Shown here: piece by piece, positions 33,231 to 43,511 of the stretch
Layout: every line of letters begins with the position of its first letter
Numbering within the stretch: position 1 is the first letter of the stretch
Assembly: GCF_022605165.1 (NCBI RefSeq)
Contig: NC_063074.1
Location: 1,081,501-1,145,500 of the forward strand
Reading direction: 5' to 3'
Length of the DNA: 64,000 nt
Source: Purpureocillium takamizusanense
Taxonomy: Eukaryota; Ascomycota; Sordariomycetes; Hypocreales; Ophiocordycipitaceae
Notes under the pieces: model-generated
Seen by the model: the letters and a program-made list of their open reading frames with translations, nothing else
Database searches by the model: none
What the model was told of the DNA's origin: nothing
Made by a program: the position numbers and the translations under genes

Positions 33231-35782
33231 CGAGGACGGGCCTTGGGACCAGGCGACGACGATGTACGAAGTAGGCATATTACACTTTTTGCATGTAGCG
33301 TGCGTATCTGCTGTATGATGCTGTCACAGCCACGGCGAACTGGCGTCTTTTGCTCTTGCTCACTTGTTGACACTTTTGGAATCTGGACCGTAAAGGACGG
33401 CTGCTCCTAGCGCCAGGGGAACCGCAGGCCTTGGGGCAGCATGTGACGGGCGGCCCCTTTTGGCGCGTGGGGACTCCAAATTTCCATGCCAGGTAGCCAC
33501 CCCGAGACCGCGATGCCGGGAGCAACAAGCAAACTGGGGAGCTACCTCAGCTACATGCAGCACAGCACAAAAGCCGTACCTGGTAGAGTACAATATACAG
33601 CGCAGCACCTCTAGAGTACCTCCAGAGGCGAGGCACGTAGAAAGTCGACGAGGCGTGCAACAACCAGAAGCCACCACGGCACGACACGAGAACGGGCCGC
33701 TTGCTAGGGGCGACCGATTCCTTGACTAATAATTGGCGCCCGGGAGCGCGGCTCCCCGGTGCGGGTGGAAAGCCGCGGGACGCCGGGGGCGCAGGCGGAA
33801 GAGCCGAGGGAGGGGCCGGGCGAACAGAACGAACCCGGTTCGCGCTGGCCGTCGGCCGAACAAGTCGCGCGCACGACCCTTAAGGGGGGCAAGGGGGGTT
33901 TGCTCAAGGAATAAGGCATGTATTGCACTTTGTGCTTCGTACCTACCTAGGTGCTGTAAAGAACTGTGTTGCACTGTGGTCCTCTCTGGCTGCTGCGTAG
34001 GTACCTAGGTACTTAGTACGAACGGCGGGCAAGGTCGAACACACGAGACAGTCACTGGCAAGCCTGCGTTTTTGGTATCGGATCGGTATGCGGCAGGGGA
34101 ACTCCTGCCTTGGCAGCCCGGCAACCCACCTACTTATAGGAGGACATCGACGTCACCGACGTGAGAGTGACAATTGCGTTATTGTGGAGGCAGAGATGAG
34201 GTCGGGGGAATCATGAGTCTCCCCTGTTACATGTAGTAGTCGCGTACCAGGCAAGCCGCCCAGCCCAGAGCAATCTACGAGGTATCATGATTGAGGTACG
34301 GCCGCGGCATCGGTCCGTCTTGCCGGGCGGGCTTTCCCCTCTTGCCTCAGAGCGCGGCCGGCCGCAGCTCCGGATGAACGCTACGCAGGTCACAAGTGCA
34401 AAGTCTACATTATAACGTTACTTCGTACAAGGGCCCACGAGACGAAGCCGAGAGAATGAATCAAAAAGAGCAGCGCAGCCTTACGATGATGGCCGGGTGA
34501 CGAGCCTCATCCATCACCCCAAGCATGTGAGGGGAACCATCACGCCCCAGCACGCCTTCCGTCTTTCTCAAGCGGTGCGAGTCCCCCTCGATTTGGCGCC
34601 GGGGCCGGCGGGAGGGCACGCGCATATGCCAGGGCCAGCGACGGAAAAGCCCGTGGGAGCCGAGGAGGGGGCCTCGGTCGAGCCGCCTGACGGCCAGCCG
34701 GTGACCTCACGAGCAGAGCGGCAGCCTGTGGGACCGACCGAGCGGCAGGGAATCGAGGCGGCCCCGGAAAGGCAAAGGCCAGGGCAGGGCAGCCATAAAA
34801 ACGGCCGCCGCCCGCGCGTTGGGGTCTCGCGCCGCGCGGTCCAGGGAAAGCAAGAAATCCTGTCGCACCTGACGTAACTATCCCTACCGACATCCGAGCC
34901 TGCATAGACGATCCGTCTGGCGAATCTTTTTCTCCTTTGCGGCAAGTACAGCACAGCACACGCATACGCACACAGACACACAAAGCGCTCTCGCCTGCGC
35001 GTTTTTTTTTTCCTTCATAAAAAAGAAATCCCCGCACCCCTCGTCGCCCCGGTCCGATTCGTTTAATAGGTTGATTGCCGGTTTCAGCAAACGCCGCCCG
35101 TCGACGCTCGCCTCAACTACACCTCCAACTGCGAAGGACTTACAAACCGCGCGCTGCAGTGCCCTGTCCGCTATTACGTTAGCGCGCCCGCCTGCCCACT
35201 GGGAAATCAGCGCACCTCGTGTCCCACCCCCGCCATCCTCGAACTCCCGCAGGCAGGCCCCCAGCAGTGGACCTGTGTGATTCCATTGGATCGGACCGCC
35301 TGCCAGGAAACAGCGCATCGAAAGACCGCCGCGACACGCATTGCAGCGTGCAGCAGCGCAGCGCCGTGCACTACCCGACCTAAAAAGGTCCCAGCCTGTC
35401 GTGCAGTGCAGTAAAGGTGCAGTGCAGTGCGGCGCAACGCCCAGCTCCCGGCATCCCGTCTGACACCTCAGTCGAGACGCTCGACAAAGCATATCCCATC
35501 CATACCAGCAGCACCCACCTTAGTCCGCTACCCGCGCCACTACTCGTACGAGCGCCGGCACCTAGCGCGGATAGAAACGCGCCCTCACCTGACCCCCCCG
35601 ACCAGAACCCAGGTCGTCCCCCGGCACCGGGCGGCTACGGCCTCCGTACCTAACGGTCTCTCCACTGCAGGCTCACCCCTCGGCAGCCGTGCAGAGACAG
35701 CTCAGACACACACGCCTGCCCGCAGCGAGCCAGTAACGAATTGGTTATTACTCCAGACTGCCCCGCCCCCCGCCAGCCCACC
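33231..35782. other. Long region upstream of the aspartate aminotransferase gene
   Basis: No supported gene in 2.5 kb. There are clustered motifs such as CTTCGTACCTACCTAGGTG (about 33936-33954) and GTAGGTACCTAGGTACTTAG (about 33998-34017). The ~700 bp before the ATG are C-rich and poor in G, as in fungal leaders. Confidence 0.5.
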
Positions 35783-37434
35783 ATGGCTCCGTCTTCGTCC
35801 TCGTCCTCAACTTCTGCGTCATCCTCCCTCCAGCGCCTCAACAACATCGCAAACCACATCTCGCCCAGCATGGCTTCCGCGACGAGCTTCCCCGCCGACA
35901 CCGTCCCCCAGGCCCCCGAGGATGCCCTCTTTGGCCTCGCCAGGGCCTACAAGGCCGACACGAACCCCCAAAAGGTCGACCTGGTATGTGCCGCCCTTTC
36001 ACCCATTGTTGTCGTCCCTGCCCGCCCCTCCTAGCCGATGTTCGGAGGGCGCCAGGACCCGATGGCAGACCTCAAGCTGACCGCGCTTCGAATCAAAACA
36101 GGGCATCGGAGCGTACCGCGACAACAATGGAAAGCCATGGGTTCTGCCCGTCGTCAAGAAGGTGCGTGTGTTGTGGTGGTCGTCGTTGTCTGTGCGTGCA
36201 AATGGCGCGGCCTGAAGATGGGGGGTTCTCGTTTGCGTCGCAACCCGAGCAGTCCCCCCGGTAGAATTGCTTCGGGCAGAGCCCACCTATGTCATGCTTC
36301 TTGGTGGACTGCGCAGCTCCGCGTTTGGCCGATGATCCGCTGACCCTTTTCGCTCTGGCACAGGCCGACGACATTCTCCGAAGCAACCCCGAACTGAACC
36401 ACGAATATGCTCCGATCGCCGGCTTCCCCGAGTTCACCTCCAAGGCCGCCGAGCTGATACTCGGCGCTGACTCGCCCGCCCTGCGCGAGAAGCGCGCTAC
36501 GTCGATGCAGACCATCTCGGGCACGGGAGCCGTGCACCTCGGCGCCCTCTTCCTCGCCAAGTTCTACAAGGGCAACCGCGTCGTCTACCTGTCCAATCCC
36601 ACCTGGGCTAACCACAAGCAAATCTTTGGCAATGTCGGCCTCCAGACGGCTGACTACCCCTACTTCTCCAAGAAGTCCAACGGCCTCGACTTTGACGGCA
36701 TGAAGGCCGCCATCCAAGGCGCCCCGGACCGCTCCATCATCCTACTGCACCCCTGCGCCCACAACCCCACGGGCGTCGACCCGACCTTGGACCAGTGGAA
36801 GGAACTTGCCGCCATCATGGCCCAGAAGAAGCACTTCCCCTTCTTCGACTGCGCCTACCAGGGCTTCGCCTCGGGCGACCTCGCCCGCGACGCCGCTGCC
36901 CTACGCTACTTCATTGACCAGGGCTTCGAGCTCGTCGTCTGCCAGAGCTTCGCCAAGAACTTTGGCCTCTACGGCGAGCGCGCTGGCTGCTTCCACGTCG
37001 TCACCAGCCCTGCCTCTGACGCCTCGGCCACCATCGGCAGGATCGCTTCGCAGCTCGCCATCCTGCAGCGCTCCGAGATCTCCAACCCCCCGCTCTACGG
37101 CGCCCGCATCGCCAGCACCGTCCTCAGCGACCCCGCGCTTTTCACCGAGTGGGAGGACAACCTGCGCACCATGTCGGGCCGCATCATCACCATGCGCAAG
37201 GAGCTGCGCTCGAGGCTCGAGGCCCTCGGCACCCCGGGCACCTGGAACCACATCACCGACCAGATCGGCATGTTCAGCTTCACGGGCCTGTCGGAGACGC
37301 AGGTCCAGAAGCTGCGCGACGAGTACCACATCTACATGACCAAGAATGGACGCATCAGCATGGCCGGCCTCAACACCAACAACATTGACCACGTGGCCAA
37401 TGCCATTCGCAAAGTCGTCGGCGAGACTCAGTAA
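35783..37434 (+). CDS. Aspartate aminotransferase (PLP class I)
   Basis: Three exons: 35783-35983, 36102-36161 and 36364-37434. Introns of 118 and 202 bp, both phase 0, give 443 aa. It interconverts aspartate + 2-oxoglutarate and oxaloacetate + glutamate. Visible class I features are GIGAYRDNNGKPWVLPVVKK (the whole of exon 2), NHEYAPIAG, HPCAHNPTG, and the PLP-lysine motif SFAKNFGLYGERAG with Lys285. The C-terminus has NGRISMAGLN. The sequence is of the cytosolic (AAT2/GOT1) type. The ATG at 35783 sits in a strong CCACCATGG context and adds a 29-residue Ser-rich leader before a second ATG at 35870, where many fungal cytosolic enzymes begin; the leader might alter targeting. Confidence 0.94.
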
Positions 37435-37859
37435 GCGAGCATTATGAGAAAAAGAAGGGGGGAGCCCCTTCCCGGCGAGGTGGTCAACTTTTCAGTCCTC
37501 TCTGTCTTGTGGCTCACAGCATAATGGCGTCTCTTTTGTAACTCTACATCTTCTTTGTTTTGTTTTTTCATGAGGGCGGGCCCAAGAGCTGGACACACAC
37601 CCAGATATCTGCAGAGGACTGCTTGATGAATAAAACACGCCCATGAGGGGCGCCGACGGCGTCGACTGTCATGTGCTATTTTTCGTCTCTTCTCGAGACT
37701 GCGAATGTATAAAGTACACAGACCCGCCATGCATACATGTGTCTGTCCCAATAAGAATATATACACATTGACTCAGGGGCCATTGTCTCTCATGCATGGC
37801 ACCCCCTGAATTGATTCATCTGGCCCCTATGCTCTAAGCCCCCGATGACTCGGTAGACG
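37435..37859. other. 3' flank of the aminotransferase gene
   Basis: T-rich and AATAAA-containing (about 37627 and 37750), consistent with mRNA 3'-end formation; no gene seen. Confidence 0.5.
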
Positions 37860-38952
37860 ATGCCTATCCAGTCCTGCTTGGACGTCGCTACGTCGATGGA
37901 GGAGCCGAAGGGGTCGCCGTCGGAGGCGTCGCACTTCCTACTCGGGAGCAGCCGCCGCCAGTACACCCTCGGGATGCCACTACCATTCATGTCGGGCCGT
38001 ATTGGCGGGGAGCTCGGACGCGGGGGTCGAGGACGCCCGCGTCGACCCCCCACTCCTCGAGGAAGACGGGCTTGCCGCCCGCCCGCGTCGGAGAGCCAGC
38101 TGGCGTAGCTGTCGGCCCATTGGCTGGGTCTGGAGGACTCGGGACCGGCGTAGCGATGGAACTGCGCGCGCGCGCGCCGTGTCAGTATCGTGCGCTACAT
38201 GCATACCGGCAGTGTGGTCTTCCCGAGAATGTGATGACGGCAGTGACGCGGCGGTCTCGGGCCATGTGCGTCAGGGGAGAGGCGAAGAAAAGGGGCCCGG
38301 GGGGGGCAGGAGTGGTTCAGTCAAGGGTCAAGGAGAGGAGAGACAAGCCGCAGGGGACCTTTGACTGACGCACCGGCGACAATGTCCAGTGACGGGCGGT
38401 CCGTGGCGCCCGCGAAGAACGAGCACCCCTTGGAATAGTCGCCGCTTGACAGGGCTGTCGGCGCCGAGCGCTGCTCTCAGGGCGTCGGAGCGGCCGCACG
38501 CCCACGTCTTGGCTGCGGCGCCCCCCGTTACCCGCGGCACTCGTTCCGTCTTGGCGGCAAAGGGCTCGTCCTGCAGGTCAAAGGCCATGATGAGGTCGTG
38601 CTAGTCGCGCCAGGCCTTGCCGCTGTACTTGCCAAAGTAGGAGGGCGAAATTAAGCGGAGGCGCGCTTCGTAGGCGTCGTACGCGGCCTGCTGCTCGTAG
38701 AAGCTGCGGGCGCCATATGTCTGGCCGTAGATATCGTTGCTACGAGGAGGGAGGCGTGAGCGGATTTGCTATTGTACGGGACGGGGTATTTCAGCGAATA
38801 GACCGCGGCTCTCCAAAGAGTGTCCCGAGAGGCGGTCGTCATATCAAGCTGTACGTGTCTATCAAGAAGTGGGGGAAGATGATGATACACCCGTTCGCGC
38901 CGTTGAGCTTGTTCCCATCATGGGGTGAGATGATGGCAGAGTGAAGCTTCAT
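37860..38952 (-). pseudogene. Decayed GH5-type (cellulase/mannanase-like) glycoside hydrolase gene
   Basis: Pieces of one protein family are recognisable in order on the minus strand but in different frames. From 38952: MKLHSAIISPHDGNKLNGANG. After a likely intron, from 38738: NDIYGQTYGARSFYEQQ, reading to an in-frame TAG at 38601-38603. Directly after that comes HDLIMAFDLQDEPFA, corresponding to the family's AFDLQNEP motif with the acid/base Glu. In another frame near 38390-38450: GDYSKGCSFFAG. From 38161: FHRYAGPES and QWADSYASWLSDAG. In a shifted frame at 38046-38075: GKPVFLEEWG, with the nucleophile-type Glu. In a third frame: DMNGSGIPRVYW and DPFGSS. At least one nonsense codon and three frameshifts mean it cannot encode the full enzyme. 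The exact GH5 subfamily is uncertain. Confidence 0.7.
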
Positions 38953-40085
38953 GACGGACCACATGATGAGGCAGATGGTGAAGAAGCGCTGCCGTATTGA
39001 GTTTGGGCAATCTGGGGAACCCGAGGAAGCTGCGTGCCGATTTATGGCCGGTCAGGCATGAGCACCCTTCTTCAACATACATTCTCGCATACTCATCAAG
39101 TCGAGGGCAATGTCAGTCCCATCTTGTCGTCAAGTCCGAGTCCGAGGCATCTTGTTCGGCCACCGCCAACACCAACACCAGTGTCGCACCGACAGGAGAC
39201 TGGCTTACTATTCAGGCAGTCTCAACCACCCCAAACATTGTATCGACGGCAGCAGTCGTCGTATATACGGGATCCTAAATCGGCGGATGCGACCCTGGCA
39301 GACTCGCCTCCTTCTACTTCACCTCGGGCGGCAACGCTCAGCAGCCCTATGCCGCATCAGTGTAAAATGCCGAGGCGGCGTTGTCAGATTGTAGAGGGCT
39401 GTACATAATGCCGCCCGCTGGGCTTGGTCTTACATCACTGGACGGGGTTATGTTGCTGCATCGTCCTTGTGAGCGTCCGGTCTTTCATGTGCTTTGTCGA
39501 CTCGCGGTATCGATCTCATTCCTTAGTAGATCGTGAGTTCGGTGCTAAATGAGGTGCCGGCAGCGATCAGACCTGGAGCCCGACGTGACCTTGCGGGCAA
39601 ACAACAGTCCTTCCCACCAATTCGTAAAGTCAGCGTTATGGAGGACATCAGGGGGAAACAGTTATCGGCAGGGGGCTCTGAGGAAGTGAGGCGGAGACTG
39701 GACGTTAAATCACCCGTTACTGCGCGCAGGGTAGCTAGGTTTGTTACTTCGTAGTTCGGGCAGGCACCACCCGCTGCCCTTAGTTGCCTTATGAGCTCCT
39801 ACAACCCCATTCGCCGTGGCTCTGGCAATTTCAAAACAAATTCACAAAATCGAAACTTGATCTGGAAGAGATATTCATGAGAACCGCATCCTCTCTGGTC
39901 TCGTCTTGCAGGCGATCCGGCCACTGAGCGACTGAGCCCTGGCGAAGACCTTCACGCTTCTGGGCACCTCGCTTTCATACACTGGCCCCGCACCTTCAAC
40001 ACCCACCCAGGTTCTCAGGGTCCAGGTCTCCAACACCAGGCACCCACATCAGCATCACCAACATCACCTCATTCCCGTCGTCGAG
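38953..40085. other. Intergenic region with a possible second decayed frame
   Basis: No intact gene. On the + strand from about 39088, one frame has protein-like composition interrupted by stops (see findings). The last 100 bases before 40086 are CACC/ATCACC-rich, a likely 5' leader. Confidence 0.45.
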
Positions 40086-41346
40086 ATGGCGCGTCGTCTG
40101 CCATGGAAAACAAAGAAAGGGGACGAGGGGAACGAAAATGAATTACCCAAAAATATCCCCAAAGCTGAGAGCCCCGCGCCGTCGGGCACCAAAACACCAG
40201 TGAGGCTGGCACGTCATGTCGTGGCAACTACGCCGCGACGCGAGCATGCCCCATCATCGGCTTCACGTAGGCACCACACCGCGTCGCCCCGACCCTTAAA
40301 CACTCAACGGCTGACACGACAGAAAATCAGGAAGAGACCCTGTCCGCAGCCCGTCCACTTCGCCCCCTCCCGCGCCTCCACAGGAACAGTAAGTCTCAGG
40401 CGGTGATGCTCATTCTTTCACTCCACTGACCACGCGCTTGCGCGCTGGCAGGTTCATGATTCCCGGCCCAGACGCCGACGACCGCTACCGCATGGTTGAG
40501 GATGAGCTCCTCGCTGTTGCACAACGCTTTACCACGCACCTACACCGCGCGGAATATAACCGCCTGAAGGCGGCCGCCCGCGCGCAGGGCGAGGCCGCTG
40601 TCCGCGAGATGGAGCGCCCCGTTGTCGCCCCGCCACTGACGGCCACGGCGCGTTTCCGTAGGGAGGCGTCTCGTCGCGGCGCGAGACAGCGGCGCCTGCA
40701 ACAGCGCTCAGGTGCCGAGGGCAACGGCAGCGGGAGCGCGGCCGCCGCCGTAGACTTGCCCTGGGTGGGAACGAGTCTGCAGGGCCTCATGGAGAGGCCG
40801 CGGAGTGAGACGAGGACTATATCGTCCTATGCGTCGACCCATTCGACGACCCGCGCCGCGGCGGGGTACCATGCGTCGTCGACCACGGCAAATGCAGACG
40901 CGGGGTCAGATCACGCTCGGGATGACAGCAGCGGCAGGGCTAAGCGCAAGCGTGACTTTGCGTCGCGGGCCGAGACAACGTCGACGACCTCTTCCCTAAC
41001 CGCAGCAGAGGCCTCCAACGATGCTACTGCTCACCGGCTTGCTATTACTCCGCGCCATCGTACCACGGCGGCGGCGGCCTCGACAAGCGGCCCATACCAC
41101 CGCTCAGCCGGCCGCACGCCCTCTCGCGGTAGCATGGCACCAGACGCAGCCCAGGGCGTTCCCACAGGAAGCAGCGATCGAGAGCGCCACCACGTTGTGG
41201 ACCTGGATGAAGATGAAGATGACCCTTTCGGCGTCAACAAACGCCGCGTGCGCCGAGAAAAGTCCAGAGAACAGATGAGAAGGGCGGCAGAGAAGGATTC
41301 ACCAAAAATCAAGTTATCGCCAGATACGATACCATCCTTTTTATGA
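40086..41346 (+). CDS. Conserved fungal protein of unknown function
   Basis: Proposed exons are 40086-40266, 40331-40388 and 40452-41346, giving 377 aa. The introns are 64 bp (phase 1) and 63 bp (phase 2), each with a CTGAC branch point. The short middle exon changes frame and yields SPSTSPPPAPPQEQ leading into FMIPGPDADDRYRMVEDELL. From memory this matches the order in Sordariomycete homologues that begin MARKLPW and continue with a SPPPEP segment and a DDRYRMVEDE helix. The protein is basic at the start (MARRLPWKTKKG). It has one conserved-looking helical segment (AVAQRFTTHLHRAEYNRLK) and a long disordered Ser/Thr/Arg-rich middle with a KRKRDF patch. The end is DDPFGVNKRRVRREKSREQMRR, suggesting a nuclear protein. 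No function is claimed. It converges on NMD3, 74 bp apart. Confidence 0.68.
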
Positions 41347-41420
41347 GATGCTGGCTGCCTCCTCGGGCGTAGAAACTTCATATACGCCTGAATTACACTA
41401 TTTTAAACGCCGCGATAAGA

Positions 41421-43077
41421 CTATTGCTCCTGCATCGTCAGCTCGTCAAAGTCATCCAACAGTTCATCCATGTCGACCCGCGGTACGCCGACATCATCCC
41501 CGGCGTCCGTCTCCGTCTCCGTCTCCGCTATGCTCATCTCCTCCTCTTCACGCTTCTTCTCGTTCTTGTATAGAGCCATGGCGGCCCGCAGCTCCTCGTC
41601 CTCCTCAACGTCCTGCAAGAACATCTCGTACTCGCGGTCCATGCGGTCCTGATCCGCCTTCTTGGGCAGCAGCTCGCCCTCATCCTTGTTCATGCGCTTG
41701 AGCTTCCAGTTGCGGCGGCGGTTCCTCCGGCGGTTGGGGTAGTGCTTCTTGACCAGCACGACGTCTGGAATTGTTGATGAATACACGTTCGACTCCTCGA
41801 GCGCTTCGAACTCCGGGTTGTTGAACATCGTGCCCGTCAACAGATAGCCCATGGCGGAGTCGCCCGGCTGAAGGTAGTGGCCGAGGTGTGTCCGCGTAAA
41901 GTATGTTTTGTCGTTGACGCCGAGATCTGACGCACGGGCGACAGTTGCCTCTGAGAGGACCCATTTGCCTCGTCTGGTCGGCGTCGGCTCAATGTCCATG
42001 ACGACAAACTCGACAAGCTCCTTGACGTCTGCCAAGGACGAGAACGGCGAGCGCCAGTAGATGGGGCCGCTGATGTCGGCGGTCTGGAGAGTCTGCGGGT
42101 CCAGGAGGTATACTGAGGTGCCAATCTTGTGGCATAGGACAAGGGGCGAGATGTTGCCGCTCTGCTTGGCGAGCTTGATTGGCATGGCGACCAGGTCGTC
42201 TCTGCAGATGGGCACGATTTCGGCCGAATAGGTGAACTTGAAGGACTTCTTGGACGTGTGGATGTCCTGAGAGATGAGCTCTTGCGACGACTTGACCTTG
42301 ACGGGGACGACCGAATTGAGGAAGTCAATGAATTTCTCGGCCTGATTACGCTGCGAAAAGAAAAAGTCGATGCCGTCCTTGGCCTCCTTGATGTTGAGGG
42401 TATCTCTGTGGGCGCTGTGCTTCATGATGAGCTGCTCGAGGAAAAGAAAGGTTCGCTTGTGCAGGACCTTTTGCCGGACCTGCACGCAGGCTCTCCAGAC
42501 GTTGGCCGTGTACGACTTGGCGCACTCGGGGCACTGCTGCGTCGCCACCACGTACACCACCTCAAAGGTCTGCTGGAGTAGCATGCCGTCCTGGACCTGG
42601 TCCTGGATGGTGAGCTTGACCTTTATCCGCCTCGAGTGGGGCTCGGTCCAGATGAAGCTTGCATCGACGACGCGGACCTTGTGGAGGCCGCGCAGCTTTT
42701 TCAGGCAAAGAGCCAGCAGCTCTCGTGACTCGGGCATGGCCACGACCCAGCTTGTGGGCGGCATGAGCCACCGGTCGCAGTCGCGGCAGAAGTTGAGCGT
42801 CGCCTCGCGCTGGACGCCCTGGGAGATGTCGACTGTGAGCTTGACGCAGGCAAAGCACAGCGCGCCCGTCGCCGTCGTGCCGTCGATTGGGGCGCCGCAG
42901 TTGTAGCAGAGAATCCTGGATGCAAGTCAGCAATCTTTCGTTTTCTCTCATAGCTAACATCTCTTTTTCGGTCTCTGCGGACGGAAGGCGGTTCGCGATG
43001 GGGGAAACGTACGTGGCACCCGTCTGGGCCTGGCCCCCGATGGCCACGGGGGCGTCGTCGTCTAAGTCCATGGACAT
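41421..43077 (-). CDS. NMD3: 60S ribosomal export protein NMD3
   Basis: Two exons read leftward: 43077-43013 and 42915-41421, with a 97-bp phase-2 intron; 519 aa, the family's usual length. After a short acidic N-terminus come the zinc-binding cysteines (CYNCG...CFAC...CRDC). They are followed by RWLMPPTSWV and the CPEC segment, and then the conserved body (QVRQKVLHKRTFLFLEQLI, DGIDFFFSQRNQAEKFIDFL, GPLYW-like GPIYWRSPF). The C-terminus has the basic stretch RRRNRRRNWKLKR, a likely nuclear localisation signal, and an acidic leucine-rich tail that may hold the Crm1 export signal. NMD3 loads late pre-60S particles for Crm1-dependent nuclear export and is released in the cytosol by Lsg1. It lies head-to-tail with ESF2. 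Confidence 0.95.
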
Positions 43078-43511
43078 TTTTGCTGTTGAAGGTGTCCGTG
43101 GCTTTTGGCAGGTGGGTGATGTCGATGGCCTGGCTTGGGCTGGATCCAGAGAGAAGTCGGTGTTGGTGAGGGACTCGAAAAATGTTTGCCCCACTGCTTG
43201 ATAAGCGCCTCGAAAAGTCTTATCGCGCCGCCACAGTGGGTGAGTGGGCGCCAGCGGTGACTCTTTGCTGGCGGGGATGCGCTAGCACGAAAAGGAACAA
43301 TTGTGACGCTACATGAGTGCCACTGATGGAAGATGGACTGCACTGCACGTCCAGCATCGGCTACGGCGGCGTTGGAAAGAAGTATCGTTATATCTGGTCA
43401 TTTCCTGCGAGATGCTTCACATGCGAATTGCGAGGTGCTGGCACAGAACTCAAACCCCAACTCCGCGCCGGATGGGTAATTAAAACATCACCTCACGACA
43501 TATGCTATGGC
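43078..43511. promoter_or_regulatory. NMD3 promoter with two GATA-type half-sites
   Basis: Between the ESF2 stop and the NMD3 start lie CTTGATAAG (about 43197-43205) and CTTATCGC (about 43219-43226), 120-150 bp upstream of the NMD3 ATG. They are the separated halves of the palindrome seen intact upstream of ESF2 and DBP7. The role is inferred. Confidence 0.4.

Noticed and set aside
34497..34877. A 126-codon + strand frame upstream of the aminotransferase gene
   Set aside because: It has random-looking composition, no similarity I recognise, and lies in a likely promoter region.
40389..40451. Direct joining of the first MARRLPW frame to the last exon at the GTAAGT donor
   Set aside because: With a phase-0 donor the next exon runs into a stop within 16 codons; a short middle exon in another frame is needed.
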